A stretch of DNA of 64,000 bases from Frigidibacter sp. (GCF_030695035.1 NZ_JAUYTT010000014.1:62001-126000); one strand, 5' to 3'; positions 16,531-27,113 are shown, counted from the stretch's first letter. Translations and numbers: made by a program. Notes: generated by a model from the sequence alone, not told the origin.

Positions 16531-17652
16531 GTGACGCACAAGCCCGAAGACCGGCCCGGTTTCGCCGATATGTCGGCTCTGTTCTGGCCGGCAGCCACCG
16601 GGGCCGCCCTCACCACAGCTTGGTTGGACGCGTGGCACAAGGAATTCAGCTTCGCCGCCGCAGCCGCCGGCATGATGGCGCGGCCGCCGCCGGACTGGTC
16701 GAGCCCGAACCGCGTGGCGCTCGACCTTGCCACGATGGAACTGCGCGACTTCTCGGCATCGGAGGGGGTTGCTGTGCCGGTCCTGATCGCCGCGCCCCAT
16801 GCCGGTAACAGTCCCACGCTGGTCGATCTGGCGCCGGGGCAGAGCCTGGTGCAGGTTCTGCTGGAAGCTGGGCTGCAGCGGGTGCTGGTCACCGACTGGA
16901 AGACCGCGACCCATCCGATGCGCGATCTGGGTATCGACGCCTATCTCACCGATCTGGACGCGGCAGTTGAGTCCCTCGGCGGCGCGGTCAATCTGGTCGG
17001 CATCTGCCAGGGCGGCTGGATGTCGGCGATGTATGCGGCGCGCTTCCCGCAGAAGGTGCGCAGCCTCGTGCTGGCTGGCGCGCCGATCGACACGGCGGCG
17101 GGGCCGGGTGGGCCGGGGCTGCTGGCCAACAGCCTGCCGCTGGGAGTCTATCGCCAACTGGTCGGCATGGGGCAGGGCCGGATGTCCGGCCGCTACCTGA
17201 TGGAGAGCTGGAAGACCCTGCATCCCGGCCATTACCTCGGCCGGATGCTGGAGCTGCACCGCGACTTCGCCGCCGACGGAGATTTGTCCCGCAACGACGC
17301 CTTCCAGCGCTGGATCGACGCCGCGCTGGACCTGCCCGGCCGCTATTACCTGCAGGTGATCGAAGAGCTGTTCCAGCAAAACCAGCTGGCGCGGGGCTGC
17401 TTTGCCGGTCTGGGGCGTACCCTGTCGCTGGGGGATGTGACCTGCCCCGTCTGGCTGCTGGCGGGCGAGGCCGATGACATCGCCCCCGCCGCGCAGGTGC
17501 TGGCCGCCGCCGCCCTGCTGGGCACGCCAGAGGCCGAGATCGTGCAGCAGAGCCTGCCCGCCGATCACCTCGGCCTCTTCATCGGCGCGCCAGCGCTGCA
17601 GGAGGCTTGGCCCGCCATCGCCCGCTGGATCGCGGAAAAGGGCGGCGCCTAG
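16531..17652 (+). CDS. PhaC-like alpha/beta hydrolase
   Basis: 373 residues from a GTG with GGGAGG 7 nt upstream. An alpha/beta-hydrolase fold is visible: strand RVLVTDWKT, the nucleophile elbow LVGICQGGW whose G-x-C-x-G cysteine is characteristic of polyhydroxyalkanoate synthases, the acid in GEADDIAP, and the histidine in DHLGLFIG. Length is near class III PhaC. It could be a synthase-like acyltransferase or a PHA-related hydrolase. It lies divergently from sdh and converges on mch, with stop codons overlapping by 4 bp. Confidence 0.75.
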   Translation: MTHKPEDRPGFADMSALFWPAATGAALTTAWLDAWHKEFSFAAAAAGMMARPPPDWSSPNRVALDLATMELRDFSASEGVAVPVLIAAPHAGNSPTLVDLAPGQSLVQVLLEAGLQRVLVTDWKTATHPMRDLGIDAYLTDLDAAVESLGGAVNLVGICQGGWMSAMYAARFPQKVRSLVLAGAPIDTAAGPGGPGLLANSLPLGVYRQLVGMGQGRMSGRYLMESWKTLHPGHYLGRMLELHRDFAADGDLSRNDAFQRWIDAALDLPGRYYLQVIEELFQQNQLARGCFAGLGRTLSLGDVTCPVWLLAGEADDIAPAAQVLAAAALLGTPEAEIVQQSLPADHLGLFIGAPALQEAWPAIARWIAEKGGA

Positions 17653-18680
17653 AGCGGCATCAGCGCCCAATAGTCGAGGTCCAGCAGCACCTCGGGCAGA
17701 TACTTGCCATCTGTCCCGCGCAGCGCAAACGGCTCCGCGCCCTGCTTGGTCGCCACCAGCCGCAACCGGATCGCGCCGACGCCGGGCGCTGAAGTCTCCG
17801 CCTTGTCCAGCACCTCGGACCAGGCCTTGACGGTGTCGCCGGCGAAACACGGGTTGGCATGGGCGCCGCCGTTCAGCGCCACGATCATCTGAGCATTCGC
17901 GAGGCCATTGAAGGACAGCGCCCGCGCCAGGCTGATGACATGGCCGCCATAGATCAGCCGCCGTCCATCCGGCCGGAAGGTGGCGTCGAAATGCACCTTG
18001 GCGGTGTTCTGCCACAGGCGCGTGGCGATCATGTGCTCGGCTTCCTCGATGGTCACGCCATCGACATGGTCGATCTGCTCGCCCACCGCATAATCGCCCC
18101 AGCGATGCGGCTCTCCCGCCAGCGCGAAATCGTAGCCCTCGAAGGTGAGCCCCTCCGGCACCACCAGATCGGCGGGCACGACGACCTTGGCGAGCGTCGG
18201 CACCACCGGTTCGGGCGCCGGAGCGTCGGCGCGCGCCTTGCGCACCATCACCCACCGCACATATTCCAGCACCGTCTCGCCGCGCTGGTTCAGGCCCCGG
18301 GTGCGCACATAGACGTTCCCCGAGGTGCCGTTCGAGTTCTCCTTCAGTCCAATCACCTCGGACTGCGCGCGCAGCGTGTCTCCGGGGTAGACCGGGGCCA
18401 GCCAGCGGCCCTCGGCATAGCCAAGGTTTGCCACCGCGTTCAGGCTGATATCGGGCACGGTCTTGCCGAACACCGTGTGGAAAGCGATCAGGTCATCCAG
18501 CGGGCTTTGCGGCAGCCCGCAGGCCTGCGCGAAAGCGTCCGACGAATAGAGCGCCCCCCGCGCCGGGTAGAGCGCGTGATACAGAGCGCGTTCCCCGCCC
18601 GAGACGGTACGTGGCACCGCATGGTCGATCACCTCGCCGATGCGATACTCCTCGAAGAACCGGCCCGGGTTGGTCTTCAT
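17649..18680 (-). CDS. mch: Mesaconyl-CoA hydratase
   Basis: Interconverts 2-methylfumaryl(mesaconyl)-CoA and beta-methylmalyl-CoA in the ethylmalonyl-CoA pathway of acetate assimilation. 343 residues, two MaoC-type hotdog halves: FFEEYRIGEVIDHAV opens the first (about 1-155) and the second (about 185-343) contains the hydratase-like HFDATFRP and YGGHVISLARAL. Length and the conserved neighbourhood with a malyl-CoA lyase/thioesterase homolog match the Rhodobacter enzyme. Its ATG follows the DUF1737 stop codon immediately. Confidence 0.9.
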   Translation of the reverse strand: MKTNPGRFFEEYRIGEVIDHAVPRTVSGGERALYHALYPARGALYSSDAFAQACGLPQSPLDDLIAFHTVFGKTVPDISLNAVANLGYAEGRWLAPVYPGDTLRAQSEVIGLKENSNGTSGNVYVRTRGLNQRGETVLEYVRWVMVRKARADAPAPEPVVPTLAKVVVPADLVVPEGLTFEGYDFALAGEPHRWGDYAVGEQIDHVDGVTIEEAEHMIATRLWQNTAKVHFDATFRPDGRRLIYGGHVISLARALSFNGLANAQMIVALNGGAHANPCFAGDTVKAWSEVLDKAETSAPGVGAIRLRLVATKQGAEPFALRGTDGKYLPEVLLDLDYWALMPL

Positions 18681-18890
18681 TCACTGCTCTCCCAGCTTCA
18701 TGTCGGGGTGATAGTCCCCGGGGACGTCCTTCACCACCGCCTGTCCGCAGCGCATCACGCCGCGCGCCGCATCAAAGGCATAGGTCGGCCCGCCATGCAG
18801 CTCCCATCCCTTGGACAGGGCAAGGCTGACCTTGTGGCAAAAGGCCGATGTGTCGTCTTCGGTCAGCAGGCGATAGAGTTTCATTTTCAT
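18681..18890 (-). CDS. DUF1737 small protein
   Basis: 69 residues, LYRLLTEDDTSAFCHKVSLALSKGWELHGGPTYAFD, the compact pattern of DUF1737. Function unknown. Its start overlaps the nnrU-like stop (ATGA) and its stop touches the mch start, so it is translated as part of the operon. Conserved linkage to mch hints at a role alongside the hydratase, though nothing in the sequence shows it. Confidence 0.85.
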   Translation of the reverse strand: MKMKLYRLLTEDDTSAFCHKVSLALSKGWELHGGPTYAFDAARGVMRCGQAVVKDVPGDYHPDMKLGEQ

Positions 18891-19441
18891 CCGTAGTTCC
18901 CCAGGAATGGATTGTAGCCGAGCCAGATGTGGATCGCGGCGATCAGCCCGAAGAGCACCAAGGTTCCCACAAGGTTCATCGCGTCACCCTTGATCCCGCG
19001 AACCGGTGCCGGTCGCTGCCACGGCGTGCGGTTGATCACGGTCATTTCCACCAGCGCCCAGAGGCCGATGCCGCCGAACAGCACCAGCGAGGCGACATCG
19101 CCGTTCACTAGCAAATGTGCCACCGACCAGATCACCGTGCCCCACAGCATGGGGTGGCGCATCTTGGGGTAAAGCGTGCCCTTGGTGCCGCCGACCCCGA
19201 ACAGGAACACCGAAATCAGCATCAGCGTGTTGTTGGCATGGCCCATGCCCGGCAGCGGTGTGTAGACCGGCATGAACTCGGCGCCCCGGTAGCCGATCAC
19301 CATCAGCACCAGCGCGGCGCCAAGCGCCAGCGCGACATAGCCCTTGCCGCGGTCACCCAGATTGGCGCGCACATCCGGCGCGGCGCGTTTGAACAGATGC
19401 GCCGCCCACCACAGCAGGAGTCCAAGGATCAGAAGCGTCAT
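18887..19441 (-). CDS. NnrU family membrane protein
   Basis: 184 residues, about five to six hydrophobic segments, beginning LLILGLLLWWAAHLFKR; KMRHPMLWGTVIWSVAHLLVNGD is the family hallmark. NnrU-type proteins are linked to nitric-oxide/nitrite metabolism in denitrifiers and resemble isoprenylcysteine methyltransferase-like membrane proteins. Here it lies between mcl2 and mch, so its job may instead concern this operon. Start chosen at 19441, 10 bp after mcl2. Confidence 0.85.
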   Translation of the reverse strand: MTLLILGLLLWWAAHLFKRAAPDVRANLGDRGKGYVALALGAALVLMVIGYRGAEFMPVYTPLPGMGHANNTLMLISVFLFGVGGTKGTLYPKMRHPMLWGTVIWSVAHLLVNGDVASLVLFGGIGLWALVEMTVINRTPWQRPAPVRGIKGDAMNLVGTLVLFGLIAAIHIWLGYNPFLGNYG

Positions 19442-19451
19442 GGCTGGCCTT

Positions 19452-20336
19452 TCAGCTTGCGTGCAACGCGGCAATCGCCTCCGCTTTCGCAAGAGTCTGC
19501 CGCGCGGTCACGATATGCAGGTTTTCGACGATCCTGCCATCCACGACTGCGACACCCAGCCCCTGCGCCTCGGCCTCCTCGAAGGCAGCAATCTGCCGAC
19601 GGGCAAGATCGATCTCGGCCTCCGACGGCGCAAAGGCGGTATTGGCGATCTCCAGCTGCGCGGGGTGGATCAGGGTCTTGCCGTCAAAGCCCATGTCGCG
19701 GCCCTGCTCGCATTCGGCCAGCAGCCCGGCCTCGTCCTTGAACGCGTTGTAGACGCCATCGACAATGGTCAGCCCATGCGCCCGCGCAGCCAGCAGGCAC
19801 AGGCCGAGCCCCGCCTGCATGGCAAGGCGGTCGGGGCGGAAGCGGCTGCCAAGCTCCTTGGCCAGATCATTGGTGCCCATCACCATGCCCGCCAGCCGCG
19901 GATGCGCGGCAATGCTGGCGACGTTCAGCATCCCCAATGCGGTTTCCATCATCGCCCATAGCGGCACATCGGGGATCAGCGCCGCCACGGCATCCAGATC
20001 AGCGGGGGTGGAAACCTTGGGGATCAGGATCGCATCGACCTTCGCCCCGGCGGCAATCGCCTTGGCAAACGCCGCCACGTCATCGTGGCCCCAGTCGCTG
20101 TCCAGCCCGTTGATCCGCACGATGCGCGCCCGGGACCCATAATCGGCCTCGGCCAGAACCTGCGCCAGCAGCGCCCGCGCGGCCGGCTTTTCATCCGCCG
20201 CCACGGCATCCTCGAGGTCGAAGATGATCGCATCGGCCGGCAGATCCTTCGCCTTCTCCAGCGCCCGCTCCTTGGAGCCGGGGATATACAGCACCGACCG
20301 GAAGGGGCGCGCGCGCCCGGCAGTAACCGCAGCCAT
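19452..20336 (-). CDS. mcl2: (3S)-malyl-CoA thioesterase / CitE-like lyase homolog
   Basis: HpcH/HpaI-fold protein of 294 residues: SVLYIPGSKERALEKA, DAIIFDLEDAV (metal and CoA site), RINGLDSDWG, LIPKVSTPADL, MMETALGM, and GFDGKTLIHPAQL. Length and linkage to mch fit Mcl2 of Rhodobacter, which hydrolyses (3S)-malyl-CoA to malate and CoA after Mcl1 condensation, rather than the longer Mcl1. A CitE-type lyase activity cannot be excluded by eye. First gene of the operon, with GGAGAG before the ATG. Confidence 0.85.
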   Translation of the reverse strand: MAAVTAGRARPFRSVLYIPGSKERALEKAKDLPADAIIFDLEDAVAADEKPAARALLAQVLAEADYGSRARIVRINGLDSDWGHDDVAAFAKAIAAGAKVDAILIPKVSTPADLDAVAALIPDVPLWAMMETALGMLNVASIAAHPRLAGMVMGTNDLAKELGSRFRPDRLAMQAGLGLCLLAARAHGLTIVDGVYNAFKDEAGLLAECEQGRDMGFDGKTLIHPAQLEIANTAFAPSEAEIDLARRQIAAFEEAEAQGLGVAVVDGRIVENLHIVTARQTLAKAEAIAALHAS

Positions 20337-20524
20337 GATTCTCTCCTCGCAACTTTATTTCGCCAAGGACCACATCAGCGGCAGATTCGGCAACCCCGGA
20401 ATTGCCGCAACGCAGCGGCAAGCCCTGCGCTGCGCGCATCGTTAACCAATTATTACCAGAGCTGGCCGCAGTCTTTGCCCATACCGCGCCCCTATGCCGG
20501 GGCAGAGTCATCGGGGCACAGATC

Positions 20525-20842
20525 ATGCAACACAAACTCTTCGCACTCTCGCTCGGCTTTGCTGGAATGATCCTCGCGGCGCAGGCCGCCTTTGCCGAAA
20601 GCGGCCCAAGCTGCGGCATCCGCGCTTCGGTCGTGGAACGGCTCGCCGCCACCTACGGCGAAACCCGCCGTGGCATCGGCCTCGCCTCCGGAAATGCCGT
20701 TGTCGAGGTCTTCGCGTCAGATGTGACCGGCACCTGGACAATCACGGTTACCCTCCCGAGCGGGCGCACCTGCCTGCTCGCCTCGGGCCAGCATTATGAG
20801 GCTATGGCCGACCTGCTGCCGCCTGAGGGCACAGACGCCTGA
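20525..20842 (+). CDS. Small exported hypothetical protein
   Basis: 105 residues. A signal peptide ends AAQAAFAES, so the mature protein (about 80 residues) should be periplasmic. Two cysteines (PSCGI and RTCLL) could form a disulfide. The core RLAATYGETRRGIGLASGNAVVEVFAS with TWTITVTLPSG is a recurrent pattern in alphaproteobacterial exported proteins of unknown function. It diverges from mcl2. Confidence 0.8.
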   Translation: MQHKLFALSLGFAGMILAAQAAFAESGPSCGIRASVVERLAATYGETRRGIGLASGNAVVEVFASDVTGTWTITVTLPSGRTCLLASGQHYEAMADLLPPEGTDA

Positions 20843-20845
20843 CCC

Positions 20846-21607
20846 TCAGCCCGCCGCCGCCTGCCACAGCAGCCGGAGCGACACCGCCAGCAGCGCCCAT
20901 GTCACCAGCGCGAAAAACAGCTTCTCGGGCAGCACCTTGACCAGCTTCAACCCAGCAAAGACCGCGAGGCTGGCGGGCAGCATCAGCACCGCCGCCACCT
21001 TCAAATTCTCCCCCGACAACTGCCCCAGCGCCCAGTAGGGGACCAGCTTCACCGCGTTCACCACCGCAAAGAAGATCGTCGTGGTGCCGGCGAACACGGT
21101 CTTGGACAGCCGCTGCGGCAGCACATAGACCTGATAGGGCGGCCCACCGGCATGGCTGACAAAACTGGTGAAGCCCGCCACCGCGCCCCAGAACAGTCCT
21201 GGCGCCACTGTGGCCCCCCGCTCTGCCGGAACGGTCCGGCGGAGCAGCAGGTTGGCCGAGAATGCCAGCCCGATCAGCCCCACCAGCCCGGTCACCGCCC
21301 GCTCCGGCACCACGCTCGCCGTGGCCCAGCCAAGCGCGATGCCCACCACCGCGCCCGGGATCAGGATTGCCAGATTGCGCCGGTCAAAGGCGTGGCGATA
21401 GGCCCAGACCCCGAACATGTCCGACACTACATAGACCGGCAGCAGCAGCCCCGCCGCCATCACCGGCGACATCACCAGCGACAGGATCGGGACCGACAGC
21501 ATGCCGACAACCGGCAAGCCGCCCTTCGCCGAGCCGACCAGCACGGCCGCGGTCAGCGCCGCCACCCAGAACAGCACGGAGTCTTCCACGGCCGCCTCGC
21601 ATTTCAC
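20846..21607 (-). CDS. TauE/SafE (TSUP) family permease
   Basis: 253 residues, about eight hydrophobic segments. The duplicated TSUP motif is visible as GSAKGGLPVVGMLSVPIL in the first half and AGFTSFVSHAGGPPYQVYVLP in the second. Members export or import sulfur-containing or organic anions; the substrate here cannot be told. A GTG at 21586 is an alternative start. It converges on the small exported-protein gene. Confidence 0.88.
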   Translation of the reverse strand: MKCEAAVEDSVLFWVAALTAAVLVGSAKGGLPVVGMLSVPILSLVMSPVMAAGLLLPVYVVSDMFGVWAYRHAFDRRNLAILIPGAVVGIALGWATASVVPERAVTGLVGLIGLAFSANLLLRRTVPAERGATVAPGLFWGAVAGFTSFVSHAGGPPYQVYVLPQRLSKTVFAGTTTIFFAVVNAVKLVPYWALGQLSGENLKVAAVLMLPASLAVFAGLKLVKVLPEKLFFALVTWALLAVSLRLLWQAAAG

Positions 21608-21814
21608 AGAATCGCCCGCCCGCCGCAGGCCTCCGCGCCCGGTTTCCGGGCACCGCCCGCGCGGCGCGACGGCTCTTTAGCGCAAACATCGGCGCCGATC
21701 CATCCTCAAACCCCGCCGGGCCCGCGCCGCACTTGCACGGCGGGCCGTGACAGACTACGCATCCCCGCGTCAGCTGCGCTTCCCATGGTGGAAGCGCCTG
21801 CGTCACAGTCATAA

Positions 21815-22795
<981 letters not shown>

Positions 22796-22815
22796 TCTAT
22801 TGGCTGCAAGACTTG

Positions 22816-22845
22816 GCGCGCGTCCCTTGAAGGGGCGCGCGCTCT
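22816..22845 (+). terminator. Terminator hairpin after mdh
   Basis: A 12-bp stem (GCGCGCGTCCCT / AGGGGCGCGCGC, one T-G pair) with a 3-nt loop, starting 20 bp after the mdh stop, followed by TCTTCGTT. Confidence 0.65.
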
Positions 22846-22932
22846 TCGTTGCGTGCTCGCCGCGCAGACCGGCATTCCCCGCGCGCACCGTCTATGGCAG
22901 GACTGCGGGCAGACAGATGAGGAGAGCCCCGG

Positions 22933-23790
22933 ATGACCGACCCCACCTCCGAACCCCGCGACGGCTTTGTCTTTGCCGCCACCGGCCAGGCCTTCATCCA
23001 GCTGGCGGCCGAGGCCGCGCGCAGCCTGCGCGCCACAAATCCCGGCGTGCCGATCGACCTTTTCACCGATGGCGAGGTGACCGACCCGGTCTTCGACCGT
23101 GTTCACCAACTGGGCCGCAGCTGGTTCCGCCCCAAGTTCGAGGCGCTGCGCCGGTCCCGGTTTCAGCGCACGATCTGCCTTGATGCCGACGTGATCGTGG
23201 TCGCCGATATGCGCGATGTGTTCGAGGTGCTCGGCCGCTTCGACTTCGTCGCGGCCCATGAACAGCGCCGCAACACAGCCTCGGCGATGCGGCAGCTGAC
23301 CCGCCCGATGCCGGCCGCCTTCCCGCAGATCAATGGCGGCATGATCGGCATCCGACAGTCGCCCGAGACGCAGGCCTTCATCGACCTTGTCGAGCGCACG
23401 ATGATCGAGGGCAATCACGGCCGCGACCAATATGTCCTGCGCGAGCTGCTGTTCGACAGCGACCTGCGGATCTGGGTGCTGCCGCCCGAATACAACCTGA
23501 TGGCGGTGCGGCAGGTCGAGGTGCAGGGCACCAAGTTCACCGCGCCGCGGGTGCTGCACTTGCCGCGGCTGCACGGCCATATGAAGGGCCGCACGAAGCG
23601 GCTGGAAAGCCCGGCGGCGGTGATCGGCCCGGCGCTGTGGCGGCATATCCAGCGGATGATCGCGGCGGACATGACGCTTGGCGGCACCGGCGCGCCGCTG
23701 GCCCGGCCGGTGGACCGCGGGCTGTTCGGCAGCCTGCGGGCGATCTCGGCCAATGTCGCGCTGGGCCTGTCGCGGCTGCTGCGCCGCTAA
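22933..23790 (+). CDS. Nucleotide-sugar transferase-like glycosyltransferase
   Basis: 285 residues. The fold is suggested by an early FVFAATGQAFIQLAAEAARSLR, the metal-binding DADVIVVADM (about 85-94), INGGMIGIRQS, and DQYVLRELL, as in GT-A nucleotide-diphospho-sugar transferases. Acceptor and sugar are unknown. GAGGAG precedes the start. Its stop codon overlaps that of the convergent glycosyltransferase gene, and the two may act on the same envelope polysaccharide. Confidence 0.75.
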   Translation: MTDPTSEPRDGFVFAATGQAFIQLAAEAARSLRATNPGVPIDLFTDGEVTDPVFDRVHQLGRSWFRPKFEALRRSRFQRTICLDADVIVVADMRDVFEVLGRFDFVAAHEQRRNTASAMRQLTRPMPAAFPQINGGMIGIRQSPETQAFIDLVERTMIEGNHGRDQYVLRELLFDSDLRIWVLPPEYNLMAVRQVEVQGTKFTAPRVLHLPRLHGHMKGRTKRLESPAAVIGPALWRHIQRMIAADMTLGGTGAPLARPVDRGLFGSLRAISANVALGLSRLLRR

Positions 23791-24797
23791 AGGGACAGGC
23801 CCGTCGCCGCGATCAGCGCCGCCTCGCGCCGGCGCAGGATCGCGTCGAAAGCGCCCGGCGACAGGTCGACCGCCCGCCCCGGCAATTGCCGCGCCAGCGC
23901 GCCCTCGATATCCGGCCGCGCGTCCAGCAGCCCTCCGGCCTCTTCCAGCGCCGCCGCCTGCTGCGCCGTCAGCCCCTGGACCGTGCCCGCCAGATCGCGC
24001 CAGCCTGCGCCGTCGCGCGCCGCCGCCGCCATCCGCGTGAACTGCAAGATCCGGTGCGCGCCATGCGGCCGCGGCGGCCCGCCATAGCTTTCGGTCGCGC
24101 GCTTCAGCAGCTTCAGCGCGAAATGCAGCGGCGTCAGCCCGTCGAAATGCAGCAGCCGCGCCGCCTCGGCCGGGCGCATCGGCACCGGCACTGCGCCTGG
24201 CACCGGGTGATGCACCCCCATCTCGAACCCGCGCCCGGTGCGTACGATGCCCTTGCCCGCGGTATGGCCCGACAGCCCATCATTCAGAAATCCCGCCGCC
24301 GGCCCATAGATCCCCGGCCCCTGCGCCGCAAACCCGGTCAGCGGCGTGCGGAACCGGCCCGCAAAAATGTCGCCTTCCTCCCCCGCCCAGACCCGCTCTG
24401 CCACCCGCAGGTTCAGATAGCCGAAGCGCTCCGCCGTCAGCGCCAGTTCCGCCGCCAGATCCGCCAGCGGCCAGACGAACTCATCCGCATCGCAATGCAG
24501 CAGCCAGTCCGTCTCGCCCATCCGGTAGACATGCGCCGCGTTGGATTTCTGCCGCGCAGTGTGGCGCTGGGGGCGGCTGCCCCTGCGGCTGAGCCGCCAC
24601 CACTCGTCATCGCACAGCGTTACCGTCAGCCGTGGCACCCCGGCCATCAGTGCTTGCGCCTCGGGATTGGGGCTGTCGAGGAACAGATGCACCGTCGCCG
24701 CGCCCAGATCCAGATGATGTGCCGCAAAGGCCGCCAGCAGCGGCGCTGGTTCGTCCACCGTCGCCACCACCGCCCAACTTGGCTTTTGCCCCGACAT
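23787..24797 (-). CDS. GT2-like glycosyltransferase family protein
   Basis: 336 residues from the ATG at 24797, which has a G-rich ribosome site. The N-terminal half shows WAVVATVDEPAPLLAAFAAHHLDLGA, HLFLDSPN, then HCDADEFVWP (a D-x-D metal site near 118), the pattern of the Glyco_tranf_2_4 group. A cluster of histidines and GHTAGKGIV sits mid-protein. The C-terminal third is helical, alanine-rich. Product unknown. It diverges from sucC. Confidence 0.75.
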   Translation of the reverse strand: MSGQKPSWAVVATVDEPAPLLAAFAAHHLDLGAATVHLFLDSPNPEAQALMAGVPRLTVTLCDDEWWRLSRRGSRPQRHTARQKSNAAHVYRMGETDWLLHCDADEFVWPLADLAAELALTAERFGYLNLRVAERVWAGEEGDIFAGRFRTPLTGFAAQGPGIYGPAAGFLNDGLSGHTAGKGIVRTGRGFEMGVHHPVPGAVPVPMRPAEAARLLHFDGLTPLHFALKLLKRATESYGGPPRPHGAHRILQFTRMAAAARDGAGWRDLAGTVQGLTAQQAAALEEAGGLLDARPDIEGALARQLPGRAVDLSPGAFDAILRRREAALIAATGLSL

Positions 24798-24875
24798 GCC
24801 ACCCCCACCTGTTAGCGCCACCTGATTCGCGGCCGACCTTACCCGCAATTACACGGCTTTCCGGGCGGGAAATTG

Positions 24876-24910
24876 ATTGTGATCACAGGTTTCAAACCCG
24901 TGATCACAAA
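24876..24910. promoter_or_regulatory. Paired GTGATCAC operator upstream of sucC
   Basis: GTGATCAC at 24879-24886 (in TTGTGATCACAG) and 24900-24907 (in CGTGATCACAAA), with starts exactly 21 bp apart, as before sdhC. The pair lies 107-135 bp upstream of the sucC start and also upstream of the divergent glycosyltransferase gene. Confidence 0.75.
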
Positions 24911-25013
24911 ACCCGGAAAAGCGGCTGCAAACCGCCGATTGCACCGAAATGCCTTTTGCCATCAAGGAAGCTGTGCCATTCAGCCCCAAATTGCACCAGC
25001 ATGGGACGCTACC

Positions 25014-26207
25014 ATGAACATCCACGAATACCAGGCGAAGGCGCTTCTGCGCAGCTACGGCTGCCCGGTCTCGGACGGTCGTATCGTCCTGCGCGCTGAA
25101 GAGGCCAAAACCTGCGCGAGCGAGCTTGACGGCCCGCTCTGGGTCATCAAGGCCCAGATCCACGCGGGCGGCCGCGGCAAGGGCTCCTTCAAGGAGGCCG
25201 AGGCCGGCGAAAAAGGCGGCGTGCGCCTTGCCAAATCGGTCGAAGAGGCCGAGGCGATGACCAAGCAGATGCTGGGCCGCACCCTCGTGACCCACCAGAC
25301 CGGCCCCGCCGGCAAGCAGGTCAACCGCATCTACATCGAAGATGGCAGCGACATCGCCCGCGAGCTTTATCTGGCTCTGCTGGTCGACCGCGCCACCAGC
25401 CGCGTCTCCTTCGTCGTCTCGACCGAAGGCGGCATGGACATCGAGGAAGTGGCCGCCCACACCCCCGAGAAGATCATGTCCTTCAGCGTCGATCCGGCCT
25501 CGGGCCTGTCCGACTTCCACGGCCGCCGCGTCGCCTTCGCCCTCGGGCTGGAAGGCGGGCAGGTCAAGCAATGCGTCCAGCTGGTCAAGAACCTCTACCG
25601 CGCCTTCATCGAGAAGGACATGGAGATGCTCGAGATCAACCCGCTGATCGTCACCCCCGATGGGATGATCAAGTGCCTCGACGCCAAGATCGGCTTCGAC
25701 AACAACGCTCTCTACCGTCAGTCCGACATCATGGCGCTGCGCGACGAGACCGAGGAAGACTCCAAGGAACTCGCCGCCTCGAAGTTCGACCTGAACTACA
25801 TCGCGCTTGACGGTGAGATCGGCTGCATGGTCAACGGCGCCGGTCTTGCGATGGCGACGATGGACATCATCAAGCTCTACGGCGCCGAGCCTGCCAACTT
25901 CCTCGACGTCGGCGGCGGCGCCACCAAGGAGAAGGTGACCGAGGCGTTCAAGATCATCACCTCGGATCCCAACGTCAAAGGCATCCTCGTGAACATCTTC
26001 GGCGGCATCATGCGCTGCGACATCATCGCCGAGGGCGTCATCGCCGCGGTGAAGGAAGTCGGCCTGCAGGTTCCGCTGGTCGTGCGCCTTGAGGGCACGA
26101 ATGTCGAGCTGGGGAAAGAGATCATCCGGAACTCCGGCCTCAACGTCATCGCGGCCGACGACCTGTCGGATGCGGCAAAGAAAATCGTCAAAGCGGTGAA
26201 GGGGTAA
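25014..26207 (+). CDS. sucC: Succinyl-CoA synthetase beta subunit
   Basis: ATP-grasp subunit that forms succinate and ATP from succinyl-CoA; 397 residues, the standard length, starting [12 protein letters not shown]. It shows [16 protein letters not shown], the [11 protein letters not shown] strand, the C-terminal [15 protein letters not shown] and [15 protein letters not shown]. It is 6 bp upstream of sucD. The ATP-grasp fold is N-terminal and the CoA-ligase-type domain begins near 240. Confidence 0.98.
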   Translation: MNIHEYQAKALLRSYGCPVSDGRIVLRAEEAKTCASELDGPLWVIKAQIHAGGRGKGSFKEAEAGEKGGVRLAKSVEEAEAMTKQMLGRTLVTHQTGPAGKQVNRIYIEDGSDIARELYLALLVDRATSRVSFVVSTEGGMDIEEVAAHTPEKIMSFSVDPASGLSDFHGRRVAFALGLEGGQVKQCVQLVKNLYRAFIEKDMEMLEINPLIVTPDGMIKCLDAKIGFDNNALYRQSDIMALRDETEEDSKELAASKFDLNYIALDGEIGCMVNGAGLAMATMDIIKLYGAEPANFLDVGGGATKEKVTEAFKIITSDPNVKGILVNIFGGIMRCDIIAEGVIAAVKEVGLQVPLVVRLEGTNVELGKEIIRNSGLNVIAADDLSDAAKKIVKAVKG

Positions 26208-26213
26208 GTTTCC

Positions 26214-27098
26214 ATGGCCGTTCTCGTCAACTCGAACACCAAGGTCATCTGTCAGGGCTTCACCGGCTCGCAGGGCACCTTCCACTCCGAACAAGCCATC
26301 GCCTATGGCACCAAGATGGTCGGCGGCGTGACCCCGGGCAAGGGCGGCACCGAGCATCTCGGTCTGCCGGTCTACAACTCGGTCCACGAGGCCAAGGAAC
26401 GCACTGGCGCCAATGCCTCGGCGATCTACGTTCCGCCGCCCTTCGCCGCCGACTCGATTCTCGAGGCGATCGACGCCGAGATGGAGCTGATCGTCTGCAT
26501 CACCGAAGGCATCCCGGTGCTGGACATGATGCGCGTCAAGCGCGCCCTGCTGAACTCCAAGTCGCGCCTGATCGGCCCGAACTGCCCCGGCGTGATGACG
26601 CCGGACGAATGCAAGATCGGCATCATGCCGGGCAGCATCTTCAAGCGCGGTTCGGTCGGCGTCGTGTCCCGTTCGGGCACGCTGACCTATGAGGCCGTGA
26701 AGCAGACCACCGACGTTGGCCTCGGCCAGTCCTCGGCCGTCGGCATCGGCGGCGACCCGATCAAGGGCACCGAGCACCTTGACGTGCTGGAGATGTTCCT
26801 GGCCGACCCCGAAACCCACTCGATCATCATGATCGGTGAGATCGGCGGCGCTGCCGAAGAAGAAGCCGCGCAGTTCCTGGCCGATGAAAAGCGCCGTGGC
26901 CGCTGGAAACCCACCGCGGGCTTCATCGCCGGGCGCACCGCGCCTCCGGGCCGCCGCATGGGCCATGCCGGTGCCATCGTTTCGGGCGGCAAGGGCGACG
27001 CGGATTCGAAGATCGAGGCGATGAAATCCGCCGGGATCATCGTTGCCGACAGCCCCGCCGGTCTGGGCGAAGCCGTGCTGAAAGCCATCAGCCTGTAA
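26214..27098 (+). CDS. sucD: Succinyl-CoA synthetase alpha subunit
   Basis: CoA-binding and phosphohistidine subunit, 294 residues. [17 protein letters not shown] is the CoA site, [16 protein letters not shown] and [11 protein letters not shown] are family blocks, and the phosphorylated histidine is in [14 protein letters not shown] (about 250). It is co-transcribed with sucC and followed by a long perfect hairpin. Confidence 0.98.
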   Translation: MAVLVNSNTKVICQGFTGSQGTFHSEQAIAYGTKMVGGVTPGKGGTEHLGLPVYNSVHEAKERTGANASAIYVPPPFAADSILEAIDAEMELIVCITEGIPVLDMMRVKRALLNSKSRLIGPNCPGVMTPDECKIGIMPGSIFKRGSVGVVSRSGTLTYEAVKQTTDVGLGQSSAVGIGGDPIKGTEHLDVLEMFLADPETHSIIMIGEIGGAAEEEAAQFLADEKRRGRWKPTAGFIAGRTAPPGRRMGHAGAIVSGGKGDADSKIEAMKSAGIIVADSPAGLGEAVLKAISL

Positions 27099-27113
27099 TC
27101 AGGCCGCAAGTTT

